Of a stretch of DNA of 64,000 nucleotides, positions 34,409 through 43,034 are shown piece after piece; positions within the stretch are counted from its first letter, which is position 1, and each line of letters begins with the position of its first letter. The stretch comes from Avoscillospira_A sp052117125 (GTDB lineage: Bacteria > Bacillota > Clostridia > Oscillospirales > Oscillospiraceae), in the NCBI RefSeq assembly GCF_052117125.1, contig NZ_JBQKJT010000006.1, forward strand, positions 124,001-188,000. Reading direction: 5' to 3'. The translations under genes were made by a program, and so were the position numbers. The notes beneath the pieces were generated by a model. The model made no database searches. It was not told where the DNA came from and saw nothing but the letters and a program-made list of their open reading frames with translations.

Positions 34409-35433
34409 ACAATTCCCGTTCGGAAAGCTACGCCGCCGCCGGTGTGGATATCACCGCCGGTTACAAGGCGGTAGAGCTGATGAAGGCCCACATTGCCCGG
34501 ACCATGACCTCCGGCGTCGTCTCCGATGTAGGCGGCTTCGGCGGCCTGTTTGAGCTGGACGTGAAGGGCATGGAGCGCCCGGTCCTGGTCAGCGGCACCG
34601 ACGGCGTCGGCACCAAACTGAAACTGGCCTTTTTGATGGACAAGCACGATACCGTCGGCATTGACTGCGTAGCCATGTGCGTCAACGACGTCCTGTGCTG
34701 CGGCGCAAAGCCCCTGTTTTTCCTGGATTACATCGCCTGCGGCAAGAACATTCCCGAGCGCATTGCCCAAATCGTCTCCGGCGTGGCCGAGGGCTGCGTT
34801 CAGTCCGGTTCCGCCCTCATCGGCGGCGAGACCGCCGAAATGCCCGGCTTTTATCCGGTGGATGAATACGATCTGGCAGGCTTCTCCGTGGGCGTCGTGG
34901 ACAAGGCCAAGATTCTCGATAAAAACACCATGGCCCCCGGCGATGTGATTCTGGGCCTGCCCTCCAGCGGCGTCCACTCCAACGGTTTTTCCCTGGTCCG
35001 CAAGGTCTTTGACGTGGAGCACGCCGACCTCAAGACTCCCATGGCGGAGCTGGACGGCCGCAGTCTGGGCGAAGCCCTCCTGTGTCCCACCAAGATTTAT
35101 GTGAAGCCCATGCTGGCGCTCATGGAGCAGGTCACGGTCAAGGCCGTGTCCCACATCACCGGCGGCGGCTTCTTTGAAAACATTCCCCGCAGCTTGAAAA
35201 CCGGCTGCGCCGCCCGCATCGACCATGTGGACATTCTGCCCATCTTTAATCTGATCGCCAAAGCCGGCAACGTGCCGGAGCGTGACATGTTCAACACGTT
35301 CAATATGGGCGTCGGCATGACCGCCGTCGTCTCCGCCGCCGACGCCGACCGGGCTCTGGAAATCCTCCACGCCAACGGTGAGAAAGCCTACCGCCTGGGT
35401 GAGATCGTCGAGGGCGAAGGAGTGCTCCTGTGA
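34405..35433 (+). CDS. purM: Phosphoribosylformylglycinamidine cyclo-ligase (AIR synthetase)
   Basis: 342 aa. Family markers SYAAAGVDITAG, VSGTDGVGTKLKLAF, GGETAEMPGFY and SHITGGGFFENIPR. Closes FGAM to AIR with ATP. Coupled by 4-base overlaps to purF upstream and purN downstream. Confidence 0.97.
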   Translation: MNNSRSESYAAAGVDITAGYKAVELMKAHIARTMTSGVVSDVGGFGGLFELDVKGMERPVLVSGTDGVGTKLKLAFLMDKHDTVGIDCVAMCVNDVLCCGAKPLFFLDYIACGKNIPERIAQIVSGVAEGCVQSGSALIGGETAEMPGFYPVDEYDLAGFSVGVVDKAKILDKNTMAPGDVILGLPSSGVHSNGFSLVRKVFDVEHADLKTPMAELDGRSLGEALLCPTKIYVKPMLALMEQVTVKAVSHITGGGFFENIPRSLKTGCAARIDHVDILPIFNLIAKAGNVPERDMFNTFNMGVGMTAVVSAADADRALEILHANGEKAYRLGEIVEGEGVLL

Positions 35434-36032
35434 GCCGCGCCCGCATTGCCGTCCTGGTCAGCGGCGGCGGCACCAATCTGCAAGCATTGCTGGACGCCGA
35501 GCAAAGCGGCATCCTCCACAACGGTGAGATTGTTCTAGTCATCGCCAACAACGAGAACGCCTACGCGTTGCAGCGGGCCGCCAAGGCCGGTGTGGCCACT
35601 TCCGTGGTCACCAAGAAAGATTGCGGCTCCCAGGCGGCTTTTGAAGACGAGCTGGCCCGGCAGCTGGAGCATGCTCACATCGATTTAATCATTCTGGCCG
35701 GTTTTATGAGCATTCTTACCAAGTCGTTCACCGACCGGTTTCCCAATCAGATTATCAACGTCCATCCGTCGCTGATTCCCTCCTTTTGCGGCGAGGGGTT
35801 CTATGGGCTGCGCGTGCATCAGGCGGCGCTGGACTATGGCGTGAAAGTCACCGGCGCGACGGTCCATTATGTCAATGAAATTCCCGACGGGGGCAAAATT
35901 CTGGCCCAAAAGGCCGTAGACATATTGCCGGAGGACACAGCGGAGACGCTACAGCGCCGGGTTATGGAGCAGGCCGAATGGGTGCTTCTGCCGCAGGTAG
36001 CGGAAACGTTGTCTGCCGCTCTGCGTAAGTGA
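35430..36032 (+). CDS. purN: Phosphoribosylglycinamide formyltransferase
   Basis: 200 aa. VLVSGGGTNLQALL (phosphate loop), ILAGFMSIL, INVHPSLIPSF (catalytic Asn-His) and GATVHYVNEIPDGGKIL (catalytic Asp). Transfers formyl from 10-formyl-THF to GAR. Starts with GTG within the purM stop (GTGA overlap). Confidence 0.96.
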   Translation: MSRARIAVLVSGGGTNLQALLDAEQSGILHNGEIVLVIANNENAYALQRAAKAGVATSVVTKKDCGSQAAFEDELARQLEHAHIDLIILAGFMSILTKSFTDRFPNQIINVHPSLIPSFCGEGFYGLRVHQAALDYGVKVTGATVHYVNEIPDGGKILAQKAVDILPEDTAETLQRRVMEQAEWVLLPQVAETLSAALRK

Positions 36033-36045
36033 GGAGGTTTTTCCA

Positions 36046-36786
36046 ATGAATCAAAACCTGTATGAGCTGCTGCGGGCCAACCCCTACCCCGGCCGCGGCA
36101 TTGTCCTGGGCATGAAATCTCTGCCCGGCGCTTCCGCCGCTGTCATGGCCTACTGGATCATGGGCCGCAGTGCCAATTCCCGCAACCGCATTTTCTCCCT
36201 TACCAACGACGGTATCCGCACGGAAGCCTATGACCCGTCCAAGGTGGAGGACCCCTCCCTCATCATTTACCATCCGGTACGAATGGTGGGCAGCCGCACC
36301 ATCGTCACCAACGGCGACCAGACCGACACCATCCGGGATTATCTGACCGACGGCAAGACCTTTGCCGACGCCCTGCGGACCCGGGAGTTCGAGCCGGACG
36401 AGCCCAATTTCACCCCCAGAATCTCCGGCCTGGTGGAACGGGACGGCAGTTATGCCCTGTCCATTCTGAAAGCCAGTCCCAACCGCTGCCCCATGCGCCA
36501 GTTCTTTGAATATGTGGCCGAGGGCGACGCGGGCCACTTCATCAGCACCTACCAGGGCGACGGCAACCCCCTGCCTTCTTTTGCCGGTGAGCCCATTCGG
36601 GTCGCCATCGACGCCCCCGACGCCGATACCTTCACAAAAGAGCTTTGGGACGCCCTCAACGAGGACAACCGCATTTCCCTTTTTGTCCGCTATACCGATC
36701 TGCGCAACGGTTTTGCCCAGACCCGCATCATTAACAAATTTGGCGAATCCCTGTCCGTTGACACCAAGGAACCCATTTGGAAGTGA
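36046..36786 (+). CDS. purO: IMP cyclohydrolase, PurO family
   Basis: 246 aa protein of the PurO-type IMP cyclohydrolase family (NPYPGRGIVLG, then FTPRISGLV), distinct from the MGS-like cyclohydrolase domain of bacterial PurH. Performs the last ring closure, FAICAR to IMP. Its neighbour is an AICAR transformylase without a cyclohydrolase domain, so the two replace bifunctional PurH. AGGAGG precedes the ATG, 13 bases after purN. Confidence 0.85.
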   Translation: MNQNLYELLRANPYPGRGIVLGMKSLPGASAAVMAYWIMGRSANSRNRIFSLTNDGIRTEAYDPSKVEDPSLIIYHPVRMVGSRTIVTNGDQTDTIRDYLTDGKTFADALRTREFEPDEPNFTPRISGLVERDGSYALSILKASPNRCPMRQFFEYVAEGDAGHFISTYQGDGNPLPSFAGEPIRVAIDAPDADTFTKELWDALNEDNRISLFVRYTDLRNGFAQTRIINKFGESLSVDTKEPIWK

Positions 36787-36797
36787 GGAAGCAGAAT

Positions 36798-37973
36798 ATG
36801 AAGGAATTGGAACTGAAGTACGGCTGTAACCCCAACCAGAAGCCCTCGAAGATTTTTGTCCGTGATGGCGAGCTGCCCATTACCGTTCTCAACGGCAAGC
36901 CCGGCTACATCAACTTTATGGACGCCTTCAACTCCTGGCAGCTGGTGATGGAGCTGAAAAAGGCCACGGGCCTGCCCGCCGCCGCCAGCTTCAAGCACGT
37001 CTCCCCTGCCGGCGCCGCCGTGGGCCTGCCCCTGAGCGACGTGGATAGAAAAATCTACTTTGTGGAGCCGGATGCCGAGCTGAGCCCCATCGCCTGTGCC
37101 TACATCCGCGCCCGCGGCGCCGACCGTCTCTGCTCCTACGGCGACTGGGCCGCTTTGTCCGACGTCTGCGACGCCGCCACGGCCAAATACCTCAAGGAGG
37201 AGGTCTCCGACGGCATCATTGCCCCCGGCTACACCGACGAGGCGTTGGCGATTCTCAAGACGAAGAAAAAGGGCAATTACAACGTGATTCAGATGGATGT
37301 CAACTACGTCCCCGCTCCCCAGGAGTACAAGGACGTGTTCGGTATCACCTTTGAGCAGGGCCGCAACAACTTCAAGATTGACGAAGCGTTGCTGAGCAAT
37401 ATCGTCACCGAGAACAAGGACCTGCCCGAAGCCGCCAAGATCGACCTGATCGTGGCCCTGATTACCCTCAAGTACACCCAGTCCAATTCCGTCTGCTATG
37501 TCAAGAACGGCCAGGCCATCGGCGTGGGCGCAGGCCAGCAAAGCCGCATCCACTGCACCCGTCTGGCCGGTTCCAAGGCCGACAACTGGTATCTGCGTCA
37601 GTGTCCCAAGGTGCTGAATCTGCCCTTTAAGGCCGACGTGCGCCGCCCCGAACGGGACAACGCCATCGACGTCTACATCTCCGATGAGTATGAGGACGTT
37701 CTGGCCGACGGTACCTGGCAGACCCTGTTCGCCACCAAGCCCGAAGTTCTGACCCGGGAGGAGAAAAAAGCCTGGATCGCCACCCAGAGCGGCGTATCCA
37801 TCGGCTCCGACGCGTTCTTCCCCTTTGGCGACAACATCGAACGGGCCCGCAAAAGCGGCGTCCAGTATGTGGCCGAGCCCGGCGGCTCCATCCGCGATGA
37901 CAATGTCATTGCAACGGCCAACAAATACGGCATGACCATGTGCTTCACCGGCATGCGCCTGTTCCATCATTAA
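36798..37973 (+). CDS. purH: AICAR transformylase (stand-alone PurH C-terminal domain)
   Basis: 391 aa, corresponding only to the AICAR formyltransferase part of PurH. Start motif LKYGCNPNQKPSKIF; catalytic KHVSPAGAAVG (Lys-His) and SNSVCYVKNGQAIGVGAGQQ-type signature are intact. Transfers formyl from 10-formyl-THF to AICAR; the following IMP closure would come from the PurO-type protein upstream. The start at 36798 follows GAGGAAG; an earlier start overlaps the upstream gene. Confidence 0.93.
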   Translation: MKELELKYGCNPNQKPSKIFVRDGELPITVLNGKPGYINFMDAFNSWQLVMELKKATGLPAAASFKHVSPAGAAVGLPLSDVDRKIYFVEPDAELSPIACAYIRARGADRLCSYGDWAALSDVCDAATAKYLKEEVSDGIIAPGYTDEALAILKTKKKGNYNVIQMDVNYVPAPQEYKDVFGITFEQGRNNFKIDEALLSNIVTENKDLPEAAKIDLIVALITLKYTQSNSVCYVKNGQAIGVGAGQQSRIHCTRLAGSKADNWYLRQCPKVLNLPFKADVRRPERDNAIDVYISDEYEDVLADGTWQTLFATKPEVLTREEKKAWIATQSGVSIGSDAFFPFGDNIERARKSGVQYVAEPGGSIRDDNVIATANKYGMTMCFTGMRLFHH

Positions 37974-37983
37974 AAGTTTTGAT

Positions 37984-38022
37984 ACAACGACCCGACAGGA
38001 GTATTCCATGCCGGGTCGTTGT
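37984..38022 (+). other. Intra-operon hairpin between AICAR transformylase and purD
   Basis: An 11-bp stem (37984-37994 with 38012-38022, ACAACGACCCG and complement) without a T-tract. More likely an mRNA stability or processing element than a full terminator. Confidence 0.5.
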
Positions 38023-38069
38023 GGCACCCTATGGACCCCCATTTTATTACCATTCGGAGGTAACGATCT

Positions 38070-39338
38070 ATGAAGGTATTGGTCGTTGGCGGCGGCGGCC
38101 GCGAACACGCCATCATCAAAAAGCTGCGGGAAAATCCCGAGATCACCGAACTTTTCGCCCTGCCCGGCAACGGCGGCATGGCCGGTGACGCCGTCTGTGT
38201 CCCCATTGCCGCCACCGACGTGGCAGCCATCACGGACTTTGCCAAAAAAGAAGCCGTTGACTTCGCCGTGGTGACCCCCGACGATCCCTTGGCCCTGGGC
38301 TGCGTGGACGCCCTGGAGGACGCGGGCATCCCGTCCTTCGGTCCCCGGCAGAACGCCGCCATCATTGAGAGCAGCAAGGCTTTCTCCAAAGAATTGATGG
38401 CCAAGTACCACATTCCCACCGCTGCCTATGCGATTTTCACCGATCTGCAAAAGGCCCTGGAGTATGTGGCCACCTGCCCCATCCCTACGGTCATCAAAGC
38501 CGACGGCCTGGCCTTGGGTAAAGGCGTGGTCATCGCCCAGACGAGAGAAGAAGCCGCCGCTGCCGTCCGTTCCATGATGGAGGACAAGGTCTTTGGCGAC
38601 AGCGGCAGCCGTGTGGTCATCGAGGAGTTTCTGGAAGGCCCCGAGGTCAGCGTTCTCAGCTTTACCGACGGTGAGACCGTCGTCCCCATGGTGTCCTCCA
38701 TGGATCACAAGCGGGCCGGAGACAACGACACCGGTCTGAACACCGGCGGCATGGGCACCGTCGCCCCCAACCCCTACTACACCCCCGCCGTGGCTGAGCG
38801 GTGCATGAACGAAATTTTCTTGCCCACCATCCGGGCCATGGCAGCCGAGGGCCGTCCCTTCCGGGGCTGCCTGTACTTCGGCCTGATGATTACAAAAGAC
38901 GGCCCCAAGGTCATCGAGTATAACTGCCGGTTTGGCGACCCGGAAACCCAGGTGGTGCTTCCCCTGCTGAAAAGCGACCTGTTGACCATTTTCCGGGCCG
39001 TCCGCGATGGCAAGCTGGCCGAAACGCCCGTGGAGTTTTCCGACGGCGCGGCCTGCTGCGTGGTTCTGGCTTCCAAGGGCTATCCCGGCAAGTACGAGAA
39101 GGGCTACCCCATCGCCCTGCCGGATACCGGCGCACACGAGGCCATCTATATTGCCGGCGCAACCCGGGATGAAAGCGGCGTCCTCCGCACCAACGGCGGC
39201 CGCGTTCTAGGGGCTGTCGCCACCGCCGATACCCTACAAAGCGCCGTCACCGCCGCCTATGCGCTGGCCGACCGCATCCACTTTGAAAACGCCTACTGCC
39301 GCCGCGACATCGGTCGCCGCGCCTTGCAGGCCTTATAA
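38070..39338 (+). CDS. purD: Phosphoribosylamine-glycine ligase (GAR synthetase)
   Basis: 422 aa ATP-grasp enzyme. VLVVGGGGREHAI at the N-terminus, KADGLALGKGV, GSRVVIEEFLEGPEVSVL and NCRFGDPETQ for ATP and Mg binding. Joins glycine to phosphoribosylamine. GGAGG lies 9 bases before the ATG. The 97-base gap upstream contains a hairpin but no promoter I would defend. Confidence 0.96.
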   Translation: MKVLVVGGGGREHAIIKKLRENPEITELFALPGNGGMAGDAVCVPIAATDVAAITDFAKKEAVDFAVVTPDDPLALGCVDALEDAGIPSFGPRQNAAIIESSKAFSKELMAKYHIPTAAYAIFTDLQKALEYVATCPIPTVIKADGLALGKGVVIAQTREEAAAAVRSMMEDKVFGDSGSRVVIEEFLEGPEVSVLSFTDGETVVPMVSSMDHKRAGDNDTGLNTGGMGTVAPNPYYTPAVAERCMNEIFLPTIRAMAAEGRPFRGCLYFGLMITKDGPKVIEYNCRFGDPETQVVLPLLKSDLLTIFRAVRDGKLAETPVEFSDGAACCVVLASKGYPGKYEKGYPIALPDTGAHEAIYIAGATRDESGVLRTNGGRVLGAVATADTLQSAVTAAYALADRIHFENAYCRRDIGRRALQAL

Positions 39339-39350
39339 GGAGAATCAACT

Positions 39351-42300
39351 GTGGTTTACAGAATTTATTCCGAGAAAAAGCCCGGCCTCAGTCCGGAGGC
39401 CGCCTCCGTTCTTTCCGATCTTCGGTCCTTCCTGGGCATCGACGCATTGCAGGGCGTCCGGGTCCTCAATCGCTACGACGTGGACCGCATCGAAAAAGAC
39501 GTCTTCGAGCAGGCCCGGGGCGTGGTGTTTTCCGAGCCGCCTGTGGACGTGACCTATGACGAGACGTTCCCCCTGCCGGAGGGTCCCCACCGCATTCTGG
39601 CTGTGGAGGCATTGCCCGGCCAGTTCGACCAGCGGGCCGACTCCTGCGCCCAGTGCATCCAGCTCCTGTCCGGCGCGGCCCGGCCCCTGGTGGCCTATGC
39701 CCGGATCTATGTACTGGAGGGCATCCTCTCCGGCGAGGACATAGAGAAGATTTCCAAGTACCTGGTGAACCCCGTGGAGAGCCGTGTGGCCTCCATGGAC
39801 AAGCCCGAGACATTGGAACGCACCTACGAAACTCCCAGCCAGGTGGCCACGGTTTCCGGCTTTACCGCCATGGACGAAGCGGCTCTGACGGAACTGCTCA
39901 ACTCCCTGGGCCTGGCCATGGACCTGGATGACCTCACGTTCCTGCAAGCCTACTTCCGGGACGAGGAGCGTCGGGACCCCACCATCACCGAAATCCGCGT
40001 GGTGGACACTTACTGGTCCGACCACTGCCGCCACACCACCTTCTCCACCCATCTCGATACCATCGACCTTTCCGATGAAGCCGTGAAAGCCGCCTACCAG
40101 CGGTATCTGGATGCCCGCGTGGAGGTCTATGGCGCGGAAAAAGCCGCCGCCCGGCCCCAGACCCTCATGGACATGGCTACCATCGGCACCAAGACCCTCA
40201 AAAAGCGCGGTCTCCTGCCGGAGCTGGACGAAAGCGAGGAGATCAACGCCTGCTCCATCCATGTTCCCGCCATGGTAGACGGTAAAGAGCAGGATTGGCT
40301 GCTGATGTTCAAGAACGAGACCCACAACCATCCCACGGAGATCGAGCCTTTCGGCGGCGCTGCCACCTGCATTGGCGGCTGCATCCGCGATCCCCTGTCG
40401 GGCCGTGCCTATGTCCATCAGGCCATGCGCGTCACCGGCGGCGGCGACCCCCGTGTGTCTTTCAGTGAAACCACCCCCGGCAAGCTGCCCCAGAGAAAAA
40501 TTGCCCAGACAGCAGCCGCCGGTTACTCCTCCTACGGCAACCAGATCGGCCTGGCTACCGGTCATGTGGCCGAGGTCTACCACCCCGGCTACATCGCCAA
40601 GCGGCTCGAGTGCGGCGCGGTGGTGGGCGCGGCTCCCGCCGACCATGTGCGCCGGGAAGTCCCCGCTCCCGGTGATGTGGTCATCCTTCTGGGTGGCCGT
40701 ACCGGCCGCGACGGCATCGGCGGCGCGACGGGTTCTTCCAAGAGCCACAATATGAAATCTCTGACCACCATGGCCTCCGAGGTCCAGAAGGGCAACGCCC
40801 CCGAGGAGCGGAAGCTCCAGCGGCTCTTCCGCAACGGCGACGTCACCCGCCTTATTAAGCGGTGCAACGACTTCGGCGCCGGCGGCGTGTCCGTTGCCAT
40901 CGGCGAGCTGGCCGACGGCCTGACCATCGATCTCGACGCCGTCCGCAAGAAGTACGACGGCCTGGACGGCACCGAACTGGCCATCTCCGAGAGCCAGGAG
41001 CGTATGGCCGTCGTCGTGGCCCCCGAGGACGCCGAGGCCCTCATGGCCGCCGCCCGTATGGAAAATCTGGAAGCCTATCCGGTGGCCACCGTCACCGAAC
41101 GCCCCCGCATGGTCATGACCTGGAAGGGCAAGACCATCGCCGACCTGAGCCGCGACTTCCTCAACACCAACGGCGCCGTCAAGCATGCCGCCGTGTCCGT
41201 AAGCGCCGCCGAGCATAAGGCCCCGGCCCTGCCCTTCTCCAATCTGCGAGACATGGCCGCCAGCCTCCGCTGCGCCTCCCGCCGGGGCCTGACGGAGCGC
41301 TTCGACGGCTCCATCGGCGCGGGCTCCGTCCTGATGCCTTTCGGCGGCCAAACCCAGCGGACTCCGGCCCAGGCCATGGCCGCCCTGTTTCCCGTGGAGC
41401 CGGGCCAGAAAACGAAGCAAGCCAGCGTCATGGCCTGGGGCTTCGATCCCGACCACATGAGCGCCGACCCCTACGGCGGCGCCAAAGCCAGCGTCTACAC
41501 CTCTGTCGCCAAGATCGTAGCGGCGGGTGCTGACTATCAGAAAGCCTATCTGACGTTGCAGGAGTTCTTTGAGCGGCTCCGCACCGAGCCCAACCGTTGG
41601 GGCAAGCCCTTCGCCGCGCTGCTTGGCGCGCTGGATGCCCAGCTGGAACTGGGCTGCGCCGCCATCGGCGGCAAGGATTCCATGTCCGGCTCCTTCCTGG
41701 ACCTGGACGTACCGCCCACGCTGATCTCCTTTGCCATTGCCCCCATTGCTTCCAACGAAGTGCTGACCACCGAGTTCAAAGCCGCCGGTCACCCGGTGTA
41801 TCTGTTCGGAGCCAAGGAACCCAAGGCCGGATGGGAACAGTTCCACGCATTGTGCAAGGCCGGTAAAGTACAGGCCGCCTGGGCCGTTGAAAACGGTCTG
41901 GCCGAGGCCGTCACCAAGATGACCTTCGGCAACGGCGTGGGCTTCTCCGGCGAGGGCGTCCACGACTGGTATGGGTCCATGCCCGGCGCCATTGTAGCCG
42001 AGCTGACGGAGGACGTGGACGCGACGCTGCTGGGCCACACCACCGACGACGGCCATGTGACCATCGGCTTCGAGCGGGTACCCGTTTCCGAGCTGCTGGC
42101 AATCAACGACGGTGTTCTGGAGACGGTCTACCCCACTGTATCCGGCAACGGCGGCAGCGTGGAGCCCATCACCTATACCGCTGCCGCACCCATGGTGGCA
42201 AAAACCAAGGTGGCCCGACCCAAGGTGGTCATTCCCGTATTCCCCGGCACCAACTGCGAGTACGACTCCGCCCGGGCCTGCGTGGACGCCGGTCTTAACC

Positions 42301-43013
42301 CGGAGATCTTCGTGGTCCGCAATCTGACCCAGGAGGACCTGCTGGCCTCCGCCCAAGCCCTGGAGCAGGCCATCCGCAGCGCCCAGATTGTCTTTCTTCC
42401 CGGCGGCTTCTCCGGCGGCGACGAGCCGGAAGGCTCCGCCAAGTTCATTGCCTCGTTCCTCAGAAGTCCCCAGCTCCGGGACGCCGTCACCGATCTGTTG
42501 GACAACCGCGACGGCCTGATGCTGGGCATCTGCAACGGTTTCCAGGCTCTCATCAAGCTGGGCCTTGTCCCCTATGGTAAAATTGTTCCCATGGACGGCA
42601 CTTGCCCCACCCTGACCTACAACACCATCGGCCGCCACCAGTCCTCCATCGTCCGCACCCGGGTCTGCACCAACAACTCGCCCTGGCTGCTGGAGGCCCC
42701 TGTGGGCGCAATTTACAGCGTGCCCATCTCCCACGGCGAGGGCCGCTTCCTGGCCTCCGACGAGGTCCTGGAGCAGCTGAAACAGCACGGTCAGATCGCC
42801 ACCCAGTATGTGGATTTGAACGGCAACCCCACCCTGGACACCGCGTTCAACCCCAACGGCTCCCTGTGGGCCATCGAGGGCATCACCAGCCCCGACGGCC
42901 GTGTTCTGGGCAAGATGGGCCACAGCGAGCGCGTGGGCGCGGAGCTGTACCGCAATGTTCCCGGCAACTACGATATGGGCCTGTTCCGCAGCGCCGCCCG
43001 GTATTTCCGTTGA
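39351..43013 (+). CDS. purL: Phosphoribosylformylglycinamidine synthase, single-chain
   Basis: 1220 aa, joining a PurS-like N-terminus, the two PurL synthetase halves (THNHPTEIEPFGGAATCIGG; DFGAGGVSVAIGELADG) and a C-terminal class I glutaminase (FPGTNCEYDSARAC, GICNGFQALIKLG with the nucleophilic Cys, and the late SHGEGRF). Converts FGAR to FGAM with glutamine and ATP. Many Firmicutes use split PurS/Q/L; the one-piece form here is the clostridial type. GTG start, AAGGAG 8 bases upstream. Confidence 0.96.
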   Translation: MVYRIYSEKKPGLSPEAASVLSDLRSFLGIDALQGVRVLNRYDVDRIEKDVFEQARGVVFSEPPVDVTYDETFPLPEGPHRILAVEALPGQFDQRADSCAQCIQLLSGAARPLVAYARIYVLEGILSGEDIEKISKYLVNPVESRVASMDKPETLERTYETPSQVATVSGFTAMDEAALTELLNSLGLAMDLDDLTFLQAYFRDEERRDPTITEIRVVDTYWSDHCRHTTFSTHLDTIDLSDEAVKAAYQRYLDARVEVYGAEKAAARPQTLMDMATIGTKTLKKRGLLPELDESEEINACSIHVPAMVDGKEQDWLLMFKNETHNHPTEIEPFGGAATCIGGCIRDPLSGRAYVHQAMRVTGGGDPRVSFSETTPGKLPQRKIAQTAAAGYSSYGNQIGLATGHVAEVYHPGYIAKRLECGAVVGAAPADHVRREVPAPGDVVILLGGRTGRDGIGGATGSSKSHNMKSLTTMASEVQKGNAPEERKLQRLFRNGDVTRLIKRCNDFGAGGVSVAIGELADGLTIDLDAVRKKYDGLDGTELAISESQERMAVVVAPEDAEALMAAARMENLEAYPVATVTERPRMVMTWKGKTIADLSRDFLNTNGAVKHAAVSVSAAEHKAPALPFSNLRDMAASLRCASRRGLTERFDGSIGAGSVLMPFGGQTQRTPAQAMAALFPVEPGQKTKQASVMAWGFDPDHMSADPYGGAKASVYTSVAKIVAAGADYQKAYLTLQEFFERLRTEPNRWGKPFAALLGALDAQLELGCAAIGGKDSMSGSFLDLDVPPTLISFAIAPIASNEVLTTEFKAAGHPVYLFGAKEPKAGWEQFHALCKAGKVQAAWAVENGLAEAVTKMTFGNGVGFSGEGVHDWYGSMPGAIVAELTEDVDATLLGHTTDDGHVTIGFERVPVSELLAINDGVLETVYPTVSGNGGSVEPITYTAAAPMVAKTKVARPKVVIPVFPGTNCEYDSARACVDAGLNPEIFVVRNLTQEDLLASAQALEQAIRSAQIVFLPGGFSGGDEPEGSAKFIASFLRSPQLRDAVTDLLDNRDGLMLGICNGFQALIKLGLVPYGKIVPMDGTCPTLTYNTIGRHQSSIVRTRVCTNNSPWLLEAPVGAIYSVPISHGEGRFLASDEVLEQLKQHGQIATQYVDLNGNPTLDTAFNPNGSLWAIEGITSPDGRVLGKMGHSERVGAELYRNVPGNYDMGLFRSAARYFR

Positions 43014-43034
43014 TATTTTAAGGAGGAGTTTCCC

